64,000 bases of DNA from assembly GCF_007971525.1 (NCBI RefSeq), contig NZ_CP042437.1:5766001-5830000 (forward strand). Direction: 5' to 3'. This document shows, one piece after another, positions 57,588-64,000 of the stretch (positions within the stretch are counted from its first letter, which is position 1; each line of letters opens with the position of its first letter). Below the pieces are notes generated by a model that saw only the letters and a program-made list of their open reading frames with translations, was not told where the DNA came from and searched no databases. Made by a program: the position numbers and the translations under genes. The DNA comes from Mucilaginibacter ginsenosidivorax (GTDB lineage Bacteria > Bacteroidota > Bacteroidia > Sphingobacteriales > Sphingobacteriaceae).

Positions 57588-58154
57588 TTACTTTTGTCTT
57601 AGTAAGGGAATTTGCAGGTTCGTGGGACGGTTTTCTTCTATATCAAAACCTCTTCCGTCAACATTTCGTGCTCCCCAAAATAAAAGATCACCTAAAACAT
57701 AGGTCAGGTCGTACTCTTTAAATAGTTGCCCTTCTGCTAATCCAAACGGTGGAAAAGCCTTTCTTATAATATCCTGTCCTTCGTCAACCTTCCACTCTGC
57801 AAAGCATTGCGTATATTTATTAAGCACGTCAGCAAATCCCTGAGCTTTGGGAGTAACGACATAAGAGATATCAGCAGTAAAATTAACCTTCTGGGCTCCG
57901 GGGGCGATCGGATGATCGCCGAGCCATTCAATGTGCCCTCTAATTGCCATATTGGCTATCAGAACTTTACCATAAGGATCAGCAAGGTTTGTGACAATAA
58001 GTTCAAATGTGTCATCCTCATTGAGGGTAAATTTCCGGGTCAGGTAAAACGGTTTCAATAGCCCCTCTTCATTTTTAAGGCTACTTGGACGGATTTCAGG
58101 AGCGATACTTTCCCAGTGGCCAACCGATGATTCTTTTATCTGATTTACATCCAT
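57588..58154 (-). CDS. Hypothetical protein, possible APCDD1-like domain
   Basis: 188 residues, no signal peptide. The pattern GHWESIAPEIRPSSLKNEEG, FYLTRKFTLNEDDTFELIV, NLADPYGKVLIANMAIRG, then a GHIEWLGDHPIAP segment, loosely resembles the lipocalin-like APCDD1 domain (GxWxSxxxEIRP, xYLTRxFxF, YADPxxxxP). I hold this weakly. A catalytic site is not visible. It is codirectional with the SDR gene upstream (98 bp gap), so the two may be cotranscribed. Confidence 0.5.
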   Translation of the reverse strand: MDVNQIKESSVGHWESIAPEIRPSSLKNEEGLLKPFYLTRKFTLNEDDTFELIVTNLADPYGKVLIANMAIRGHIEWLGDHPIAPGAQKVNFTADISYVVTPKAQGFADVLNKYTQCFAEWKVDEGQDIIRKAFPPFGLAEGQLFKEYDLTYVLGDLLFWGARNVDGRGFDIEENRPTNLQIPLLRQK

Positions 58155-58252
58155 AAATATTTATTTAATGATTTTTAAGTTTTATTAAATTCGACAAACC
58201 AGTCAAAAAGGACAGCACGATATTTTATAATTGCGTAAGTTTTAAAGTATCC

Positions 58253-59059
58253 TTATGAAGCGGAAATAGAAAGATCCTGCCAATCTTCCCAAACTTTCCT
58301 GCGGTCCTCATAAACCCGATTTAGAATTGGCCACACGTCACCAAGTAAAAGTCGTAACGGTGGGTTTTTCTCATCAATCAACTTTAACATTATTGGGCCG
58401 GTTTTCTTAGGGTCAAAACTTTGACTGCCCATTACTTTTTTAAAACTCTCTTTAATTTGATCGTAAGCTTCAAGTGGTTTACTTTGTTTAGATGACGTTC
58501 CAAGCCAATCCGTCTCATATCCACCCGGCTCTACCAGTGTAATTTTTATACCTAACTCAGCAACTTCAGCAGCAAGTGATTCAGAGAATGCTTCAACTGC
58601 GAATTTAGATGCATGATAAATTCCTAAAACTGGAAGGGCTATGACTCCACCAATGCTGGAAATTTGAATTATATGACCACTTTTCTGTTTTCGCATTACC
58701 GGTAACGCCGCCTGCGTGACCCACAGCGTACCAAAAAAATTGGTATCCATCTGAGCACGTGCCTCTTCTTCTGATACTTCTTCAGTTGCTCCAAAATGTC
58801 CATATCCAGCATTGTTTATCACGACGTCCAGCCTGCCAAAATGTGAATAGGCTTGCTGAATCGCATTAAAGGCCGAATCTCTACTAGTAACATCCAAGGG
58901 TAATGTTAAAATGGAGTTGCCATATTTTTTGACAAGATCATCTAAAGCACTTATGTTTCTTGCAGTAGCTACTACATTGTCACCCCTTTCCAGAGCAGCT
59001 TCTGTCCAAACACGTCCAAATCCCTTAGACGCGCCGGTGATAAAAATTACTTTTTCCAT
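58253..59059 (-). CDS. Short-chain dehydrogenase/reductase
   Basis: 268 residues, classical SDR. Cofactor motif TGASKGFGR (residues 9-17), NNAGYGHFG (82-90), active-site Ser135, and YHASK with Tyr148 and Lys152. The acidic/basic signature after the second strand (ATARNIS, Arg34) suggests NADP(H) preference. Substrate unknown. The KPLEAYDQIKESFKKVMGSQ insertion is common in the oxidoreductase group found in many soil Bacteroidota. It is probably cotranscribed with the gene at 57588. Confidence 0.9.
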   Translation of the reverse strand: MEKVIFITGASKGFGRVWTEAALERGDNVVATARNISALDDLVKKYGNSILTLPLDVTSRDSAFNAIQQAYSHFGRLDVVINNAGYGHFGATEEVSEEEARAQMDTNFFGTLWVTQAALPVMRKQKSGHIIQISSIGGVIALPVLGIYHASKFAVEAFSESLAAEVAELGIKITLVEPGGYETDWLGTSSKQSKPLEAYDQIKESFKKVMGSQSFDPKKTGPIMLKLIDEKNPPLRLLLGDVWPILNRVYEDRRKVWEDWQDLSISAS

Positions 59060-59520
59060 TAGTATATCTCTTTAAGGTGAATTTGGTTTCACTATTTAAG
59101 CTTATCCTTGACAGTAAATATCAGTTTATTGGACGTTGCGAGACTGTAAATTTCAAAGCAAATCTTGTAGATTTTAAAGGTATTTGACAGAACTCAGTGC
59201 AGTTGCCACTAAAAATGCTCCTGTTCCTACTATAGAACACCTTATTGATAATCAATTCATTAATAATTATTTAAGGGTCAGACCCTTTAAGGACCCCGGT
59301 AAAAATATGCACCCTTCGAACCTTTGTACCGTCGATCAGGCAAGAACAAGTTCTCCTGATTCTACGGTCTTTGACATCGGGGAACAAAGCATTATCCACC
59401 TGAAAAATGGAAATTTTGCGAAGCTGAGATAATATCAACAAAGCGAACGCGCATTGGCAGCCGAGAGGCCGTATTGTAGAATACGACGTGAGTAGTTCCG
59501 AATTATATATAAACACCTGA
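59060..59520. other. Intergenic region upstream of the mobilisation genes
   Basis: No supported gene. It includes a near-palindrome TTAAGGGTCAGACCCTTTAA (59271-59290) and a 6-N4-6 palindrome CGTATT-GTAG-AATACG (59470-59485), about 50 bp before the terminator-like hairpin. The latter is a candidate operator for the transfer operon. Small frames on both strands at 59184-59516 have no recognisable family. Confidence 0.45.
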
Positions 59521-59544
59521 AGGGGCCATAGTGCCCCTTTTTTT
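59521..59544 (+). terminator. Terminator or attenuator abutting the Toprim gene
   Basis: AGGGGC-CATAGT-GCCCCT (59521-59538) followed by T7 reaching the first ATG at 59545. It either ends an upstream transcript or acts as an attenuator on entry to the mobilisation operon. Confidence 0.75.
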
Positions 59545-60468
59545 ATGCTCGAAATTATGGAAAATCATCAATTAAAAGCCAGCGAGATCAAGGAAAATTA
59601 TTCTCTTGTAGACCTTTTAACACACCTGGGTTATGTGCCGGTCAAGCGCGTTCGCAATGAACAACTTTATTTAAGTATGTTACGCGATTCTGATACCACG
59701 CCCTCTTTTTCTGTCAACGATAAACAGGGCACCTGGTATGACTTTGGCGAAGGTAAAGGCGGCAACATCATCGATTTTGGCTTGCTGTACTGGAAAGGTC
59801 TGTCCTTCCCGGAAGTCTTGGAAAAGATCGCACTGACCTGCGATGGCTCTGTTTCGGTTTTATCTGCGGCGCTTAATTATAAACGACAGCCCCTTGTTGA
59901 AAAAGCACCCAATTATGAGATACTGGATATTAAAGACCTCGGCAGCAATCCCGCCATCCTGAATTACCTGGAAAGCCGGGGCGTGGGTCAAGTGGCGGAA
60001 GGTAGGCTCAAAGAAATTTATTATTACGTAGAGGATGACGATAAAAAGCGGAATAAGTTCTTTGCAGCAGGTTGGCAAAACGAACAGGGAGCATGGGAAA
60101 TCCGCAACCTGTATTTCAAAGGTTGTTTAGGTCACAAAGCCATTAGCTTTATCCCCAACTCGGAAAAACGACTATCGGTTTTCGAGGGATTTTTTAATTA
60201 TTTAAGTTGGCTCACAGAGAACAAGTTCGCACCGGACAGCGTACTGGTCTTAAATTCCATTTCCCTTCTTCAGGTAGGCATAGTGAAAGCACAGGAGTTC
60301 CAGGACATTTCGCTTTATTTTGACAATGACCCATCAGGCAGGCAGGCCACCCTTGATTTCCAGGCCGCCATCCCCCGGGCAATCGACCGTTCAGGTATCT
60401 ATAAAGATTACAACGATTACAACGACCTGATCGTCGCCGAGCGAAGAAGTTATCAATTGGAACGCTGA
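59545..60468 (+). CDS. Toprim/primase-like protein of the conjugative element
   Basis: 307 residues. N-terminal CHC2-like region lacking zinc ligands: the usual CPFHxxxxPSF is here LSMLRDSDTTPSFSVN, followed by the conserved WYDFGEGKGGNIIDFGLLYW. A Toprim domain follows (VFEGFFNYLSWLTENK, FQDISLYFDNDPSGRQATLD, YKDYNDYNDLIV) with Glu and Asp-x-Asp metal-binding motifs. Such proteins accompany mob genes in Bacteroidota conjugative elements and may prime the incoming strand. The start is 59545 or the second ATG at 59557; the first lies right at the end of the terminator T-run. Confidence 0.88.
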   Translation: MLEIMENHQLKASEIKENYSLVDLLTHLGYVPVKRVRNEQLYLSMLRDSDTTPSFSVNDKQGTWYDFGEGKGGNIIDFGLLYWKGLSFPEVLEKIALTCDGSVSVLSAALNYKRQPLVEKAPNYEILDIKDLGSNPAILNYLESRGVGQVAEGRLKEIYYYVEDDDKKRNKFFAAGWQNEQGAWEIRNLYFKGCLGHKAISFIPNSEKRLSVFEGFFNYLSWLTENKFAPDSVLVLNSISLLQVGIVKAQEFQDISLYFDNDPSGRQATLDFQAAIPRAIDRSGIYKDYNDYNDLIVAERRSYQLER

Positions 60469-60524
60469 AAAGCGAACAAGTTCCCTTTTGGTCTTTCCCC
60501 TTGCAAGATGTGCTCCTGTCCGAC

Positions 60525-60632
60525 AAAAAACCGCTCCGCTCGTTTTTTGCCAGCCAGTCGCAATCTTGCCCTGGACTTCGCTCCGTACCTACGCGAAGAC
60601 CAGGGAGTATCGTAAACTCGCAACTCGTTTAC
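60525..60632. other. Three consecutive hairpins before mobA: candidate oriT
   Basis: Inverted repeats: AAAAAAC/GTTTTTT (60525-60531 and 60542-60548); CCCTGGACTTCGC with GCGAAGACCAGGG (60569-60581 and 60593-60605, 12 of 13 match); GTAAAC/GTTTAC (60612-60617 and 60627-60632). They fill the gap between the Toprim and mobA genes. Transfer origins of mobilisable Bacteroidota elements often lie next to mobA. Confidence 0.5.
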
Positions 60633-60636
60633 TCTG

Positions 60637-61047
60637 ATGAATGGTAGAGGCAGAACAAAGGGCAGGCCGCAGATGATAGCCGGTAAAAGGAGCAAAAAGA
60701 TTGATGCCCGCTTTACCGAAGACGAATATGCTATCATCTGTGAGTTGGAGAAAACATTGGGCCTGACCAAAACAGAGTTGGTCAGGCAGCGGCTATTAAG
60801 CAATGCCGGTTTGCTGGTCGTGAATGCAAAGGAACTGATCGTTTTACTGGATCAGCTGGGTGCCGAGATGGGACGCTGCGGCAATAACATTAACCAGCTG
60901 GCAAAATATGCGAATATCCTGAAAAAGCGAGGTATGTTATCGCCTGTTGTGATCGAGCGGTTTAATGTTTTGTTTGAGCAATACCTCAAAAATCAACAAG
61001 CATTGGATGTCAGCCTGCGCAAAGTATTCCGGATGACCGGCGTTTAG
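60637..61047 (+). CDS. mobA: Mobilisation protein MobA (relaxosome accessory, MobC-like)
   Basis: 136 residues. A ribbon-helix-helix-like N-terminal segment (KKIDARFTEDEYAIICELEK, GLTKTELVRQRLLSNAG) is followed by the family signature EMGRCGNNINQLAKYANI and a helical tail. Proteins of this type bind the transfer origin and recruit the relaxase. It lies just upstream of the relaxase gene with a 15-bp repeat array between them. The symbol follows the common usage for this element family. Confidence 0.82.
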   Translation: MNGRGRTKGRPQMIAGKRSKKIDARFTEDEYAIICELEKTLGLTKTELVRQRLLSNAGLLVVNAKELIVLLDQLGAEMGRCGNNINQLAKYANILKKRGMLSPVVIERFNVLFEQYLKNQQALDVSLRKVFRMTGV

Positions 61048-61055
61048 TTCAGTGA

Positions 61056-61205
61056 GAACTTGTTTGCTGCGAATTTGTGCACAACGAATTTGGTTGGAGC
61101 GAATTTGTTTGCACCGCACTTGTTCAGGCCGAATTTGTTTTTAGTGCACTTGTTTGCAGTGAATTTGTGCGCAGTGAAAAAGTTCCGAATACACAAGTTT
61201 ACAAA
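61056..61205 (+). repeat. Ten-unit array of 15-bp degenerate tandem repeats
   Basis: Units begin every 15 bp from 61056 to 61191 with no indel. Consensus GAATTTGTTTGCAGT; best copies at 61071, 61101, 61131 and 61161. Units at 61116 and 61146 read GCACTTG. The last two (61176, 61191) are diverged and 61041 may be an eleventh. The array ends 10 bp before the relaxase ATG. Confidence 0.85.
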
Positions 61206-61214
61206 GAACAAATT

Positions 61215-62498
61215 ATGATCGTCCATATCCTGCCGCCTGCCGGTGGTTTTCCCGCTGTTAGCTATAATACTGATAAGGTTGATGCAAATAAGGGCGAGTT
61301 GATGAAGGTGGCGAACTTTGGCGCTTTGCAGAGCCTAATGAACGTGCGCCCGGAGGATTACAAAAATCACCTGGCGATGGTATCGGCTATGAATAAGCAT
61401 GTCAAGCGGCCGCAGTTCCATGTGGTGATTTCAGCAGAAGGCCGCACTTATGACAAGCACGAGCTGACCGCCATTGGCGAGGAATGGCTGGCGCAAATGG
61501 GTTATGAAAAACAACCCTACCTGATCATTTTTCATAAGGATACCGCCAATAATCACGTCCATTTGGTGACCGCACGAATCGACCGCACTGGTAAAAAGAT
61601 CAGCGACCGCTTTGAAAAGATACGGGCGGTGGAGACTTTGAACCGCGTTTTGGGTATTGATGCCAAACATAACGCTAAAAGCGATATTGAAAATGCGCTG
61701 GCTTTCCGGTTTGCCAATGAAGCGCAGTTTCGGATGATCCTGGATAGCAAGGGCTATGTATTGCGGGAACGGGACGGGCTTTACGAGGTGATCAAATTCG
61801 GGAAGTTACAGGAAACCATCGACCGAAATTTGGTCACGGAAAGACTGAGCAAGGATGCCGATCAGCAGCGAAAGGTACAATTAAAGGCCTGGTTCCATAA
61901 ATATGCAGCCGCTCATGACACCTCCTTAGAGAATGGGCGAAAAGGCTACCAGTCTGAATTTGCCGCTATTATGAAAGTCAAATTCGGGGTCGAACTGATA
62001 TTTCACGCTTCCGGCGATAAGCCGCCTTATGGCTATTCCGTGATCGATCATTCCGGTAAAAATATTTTCAAGGGTGGTGAGATCATGCCTTTAAAGGAAT
62101 TGTTAGCCAAGCACGTTTCCGAAAGCCCGGCAAAAGAAAAGCCACGGGTTCGTTACGAAAACAACACGAACCAACTGAACTACTATGCCGCATTATTAAA
62201 AGCGGCGATGTACAATTACCCTGATCTGACGCAGGGTTTACAGCACCAGGGCCTGGTCATAATTAAAAACGAAGATGGCTTTACCCTGCATGATCCGGCA
62301 GCTGGTGTATTCATTATTACGAATGAACTGCTAAATGAAAAGCAGAAGCAGGTGTTAGCCAATCGCTTTAGCACCGAACAACCGCAACGACAGCATCCGG
62401 CTTTTCCCGGTATCAACCTGGCATCAGACGTAGACGATGATGCGGTATTAGGGATGAAGCGCCGCCGAAAGAAAAAAGCAAGAACCAATCTCCGCTGA
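61215..62498 (+). CDS. mobB: Relaxase/mobilisation nuclease MobB
   Basis: 427 residues from ATG 61215 (MIVHILPPAGGFPAVSYNTD). The open frame extends back through the repeat array, but that part is repeat-derived. N-terminal AVSYNTDKV supplies the likely catalytic Tyr of a MobP-type relaxase, with His69 in QFHVVIS and the metal-binding HxH at 114-116 in NNHVHLVTARID. It nicks the transfer origin and pilots the strand. The C-terminal basic tail (GMKRRRKKKARTNLR) probably helps DNA binding. It lies between MobA and the ParA-like protein, the usual order. Confidence 0.87.
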   Translation: MIVHILPPAGGFPAVSYNTDKVDANKGELMKVANFGALQSLMNVRPEDYKNHLAMVSAMNKHVKRPQFHVVISAEGRTYDKHELTAIGEEWLAQMGYEKQPYLIIFHKDTANNHVHLVTARIDRTGKKISDRFEKIRAVETLNRVLGIDAKHNAKSDIENALAFRFANEAQFRMILDSKGYVLRERDGLYEVIKFGKLQETIDRNLVTERLSKDADQQRKVQLKAWFHKYAAAHDTSLENGRKGYQSEFAAIMKVKFGVELIFHASGDKPPYGYSVIDHSGKNIFKGGEIMPLKELLAKHVSESPAKEKPRVRYENNTNQLNYYAALLKAAMYNYPDLTQGLQHQGLVIIKNEDGFTLHDPAAGVFIITNELLNEKQKQVLANRFSTEQPQRQHPAFPGINLASDVDDDAVLGMKRRRKKKARTNLR

Positions 62499-62515
62499 CA
62501 ATTAAAACAAATCTT

Positions 62516-63145
62516 ATGGTCATTATTATCGGGAACCAGAAAGGCGGTGCCGGAAAGAGCACGCTCACCCTTTTGCTGGCCAATTATCTCACGCAAAATA
62601 AAAAGTGCAAAGTCACCGTGCTGGATATGGATTACCAGCAGTCGATTTCCCAAAAATTCGAGAAAGCAAAAATACTGGAGAACGCTGAGCCTTACGAGGT
62701 ATTGGCATTTGGGCTGTCAGACTTTCCAATGATGGCGGACACCATCCGGGATAATCCAAAGGACATTGTGCTGATCGACCTGCCGGGCAAACTGGATGAT
62801 GATGGTTTGATAGGTGTCTTTAAAGCAGCACAGGTAGCGATTTGTCCATTTGCCTATGATGAGTTTAGCTTTGATTCAACGATCCCTTTTGCTTTGGTAT
62901 TGAAGAAGATTAACCCGGAGGTGCATTTATTATTTGTACCCAACCGCATCAAGGCCAATGTCAAGTACGAGATCAAGGCGGATGTGAATGAACAGCTGAA
63001 CCAATTAGGCCACGTAACTGAAGCGATTGCCGACCGTATCGATTTTCAGCGCACCAATACTTTCCAGACGCCGCTAAACGTGCAGGCGCTTTTGCTGCCG
63101 GTTTTCGACCAGGTTTTTAAAGACTTTATCCAACCTTATTTATGA
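62516..63145 (+). CDS. ParA/MinD-type ATPase, TraA-like
   Basis: 209 residues. Deviant Walker A at residues 9-16 (QKGGAGKST), Walker A' in VLDMDYQQSISQKFE, Walker B in DIVLIDLPGK. This single-domain ParA matches the TraA position in CTnDOT-type elements, where it precedes TraB, TraC and TraD, as here; it may position or partition the element. It starts 18 bp after mobB and overlaps the next gene by 4 bp (ATGA). Confidence 0.85.
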   Translation: MVIIIGNQKGGAGKSTLTLLLANYLTQNKKCKVTVLDMDYQQSISQKFEKAKILENAEPYEVLAFGLSDFPMMADTIRDNPKDIVLIDLPGKLDDDGLIGVFKAAQVAICPFAYDEFSFDSTIPFALVLKKINPEVHLLFVPNRIKANVKYEIKADVNEQLNQLGHVTEAIADRIDFQRTNTFQTPLNVQALLLPVFDQVFKDFIQPYL

Positions 63146-63477
63146 GCGAGATCAAAACGCTGGCCGACCAGTTAAGGAGTAAGATGGCCAAACCGGATAC
63201 GCCGGAAAAGCCGGTAAAAGTGGTTAAACCCAAATCAGCAAAGCCGCCGGACATCCCGGAGATCGTTTCATTGATGCGCGATCTCGATGTCAGTGCCAAC
63301 AAAACGCTGATCCATGCAAGGGTGGATGCGCAAACTGCGCAAATGATCCATCATCTGAAGATCGCCACCGGCATAGAGGTGACGCGCCTGATCTGCTTTT
63401 CTATAAGGCAGCTATTCGAGCAGAACCCCGAACTCAAATCATTAATCAAAGCACACTTAGCCAACTTCGAGCTATGA
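63142..63477 (+). CDS. TraB-like small protein (DUF3408-type)
   Basis: 111 residues. A Lys/Pro-rich N-terminus (PDTPEKPVKVVKPKSAKPPD) precedes a compact C-terminal domain (NKTLIHARVDAQTAQMIHHL, KIATGIEVTRLICFSIRQLF) that resembles a ribbon-helix-helix DNA-binding fold. Overlaps the preceding and following genes by 4 bp each. The family is recalled from conjugative elements; function unknown. It shares clear similarity with the next gene. Confidence 0.7.
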   Translation: MSEIKTLADQLRSKMAKPDTPEKPVKVVKPKSAKPPDIPEIVSLMRDLDVSANKTLIHARVDAQTAQMIHHLKIATGIEVTRLICFSIRQLFEQNPELKSLIKAHLANFEL

Positions 63478-63737
63478 ACCCAAAAATCCTTCGCCAGCAG
63501 CGCGACCCGGCCTTCAATGAAATACTGGACCGTATCAGGGCCTATGATAACAGCGACCATAATAGCGTCGTGCATATCCGGCTGGATGAATATACGGTTG
63601 TGATCCTGAACCAGCTCAAGCTGGCTACAGGCATTGACATTACCAAAGTGATGGCCTTTGCCATCAGCGACCTGCTCAAACAGCACCCGGAACTGCGGCT
63701 GGCTATCGACCAATTCTTAAAACAACTCAAAACATGA
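63474..63737 (+). CDS. TraC-like small protein, paralogue of the preceding gene
   Basis: 87 residues. The C-terminal part, NSVVHIRLDEYTVVILNQLK, LATGIDITKVMAFAISDLLK, HPELRLAI, aligns with the TraB-like protein (KTLIHARVDAQTAQMIHHLK, IATGIEVTRLICFSIRQLFE, NPELKSLI), so the two arose by tandem duplication. It lacks the basic N-terminal tail. Four-base overlaps on both sides show translational coupling. Confidence 0.7.
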   Translation: MNPKILRQQRDPAFNEILDRIRAYDNSDHNSVVHIRLDEYTVVILNQLKLATGIDITKVMAFAISDLLKQHPELRLAIDQFLKQLKT

Positions 63738-64000
63738 ACTGGACCCATTTTTTACTTTGGCTGGCTGGCGGCTATGGCCTTTACTATTTGATCGTTATCC
63801 TGACCGACCTGGCGCACAGCAAACGGCAGGACGTAGCCAGCGGAAATCCGCATGAACTGACCTTTTCCGAACAAGTCACGCCGGTTCAGCTGGCGGCCCA
63901 GGCTGTACAGCCAACAAAATCCCCTAACAAAAATGAAGTGATCGGTTCCGGTGGGGTGCCGATCACCGATCTCTTTCGCCTGGCCAAACAGGAAGCCATC
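63734..64000 (+). CDS. TraD-like small membrane protein, partial at right edge
   Basis: ATG 63734 overlaps the preceding stop (ATGA). The frame is open to the window end, giving 89 residues: MNWTHFLLWLAGGYGLYYLI then VILTDLAHSKRQDV. One N-terminal membrane helix is followed by a hydrophilic stretch (FSEQVTPVQLAAQAVQPTKS, GVPITDLFRLAKQEAI). It occupies the traD position after ParA/TraB/TraC in CTnDOT-type order. The remainder is beyond the window. Confidence 0.65.
   Translation, partial: MNWTHFLLWLAGGYGLYYLIVILTDLAHSKRQDVASGNPHELTFSEQVTPVQLAAQAVQPTKSPNKNEVIGSGGVPITDLFRLAKQEAI

Noticed and set aside
59184..59516. Opposed small frames upstream of the Toprim gene
   Set aside because: No recognisable motif, no start context, and they overlap each other and a palindrome.
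61044..61226. Minus-strand Lys/Phe/Asn-rich frame with five-residue periodicity across the mobA-mobB gap
   Set aside because: Any frame through a 15-bp repeat array shows five-residue periodicity; it has no gene context and runs against the operon.
1..64000. CRISPR arrays, rRNA operons, intact insertion sequences
   Set aside because: No regularly spaced repeats with unique spacers, no rRNA-like sequence and no full transposase frame was found on either strand.

Overview
The window is from a Bacteroidota genome, most likely the Sphingobacteriaceae (Mucilaginibacter/Pedobacter-like; inferred from gene content, no database search made). Evidence: four SusC/SusD outer-membrane pairs, a hybrid two-component regulator with an AraC-type output domain, ECF sigma/FecR pairs, many lipoproteins with a Cys at residues 17-23, few Shine-Dalgarno sites, TAnnTTTG-type -7 promoter boxes, and a CTnDOT-like mob/tra order at the right end. 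No rRNA, convincing tRNA, CRISPR array or intact insertion sequence was seen.

Region 1 (1-28124) starts with the N-terminus of an AraC-type regulator behind two tandem palindromes. A large polysaccharide utilisation locus follows: SusC-SusD plus two surface lipoproteins ending at a terminator (858-8562), a GH29 fucosidase, a GH92 mannosidase, an AraC regulator, a 1391-residue hybrid sensor/AraC protein, a second SusC-SusD pair, and two paralogous parallel beta-helix proteins flanking a GH43-like enzyme. The glycans are probably fucose-, mannose- and galactose-bearing (inference).

Region 2 (28288-34899) is a minus-strand block of redox and stress-type genes: quinone reductase-like MDR protein, TetR regulator, a divergent GAPDH, a small membrane protein, an NAD(P)-binding protein, an AraC regulator and a metallo-beta-lactamase-fold protein lacking most metal ligands. 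It ends with a decayed sigma-54 activator remnant.

Region 3 (34918-45539, minus strand) reads ECF sigma, FecR, STN-type SusC, SusD-like lipoprotein, M16 zinc peptidase, small protein, terminator; it suggests uptake of a peptide-type substrate. Region 4 (45616-54098) has a DUF420-type membrane protein, N-carbamoylputrescine amidase, and a second ECF sigma-FecR-SusC-SusD set.

Region 5 (about 54277-64000) is an integrative/conjugative element edge: an AraC pseudogene, a truncated tyrosine recombinase, cargo (hypothetical protein, PL14-like lyase, possible APCDD1-like protein, SDR), then a primase-like Toprim protein, mobA, mobB and traA-D-like genes running off the end.

The strongest unlisted structure is regulatory. 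A palindrome CATACT-N4-RGTATG occurs four times: at the TetR gene's own promoter, ahead of two unlinked small membrane-protein genes with the same 8-bp distance to a -7 box, and between the AraC and hybrid-regulator genes. The mobilisation region has three hairpins before mobA and an exactly 15-bp-periodic repeat array (10 units) before mobB, both oriT/relaxosome candidates.
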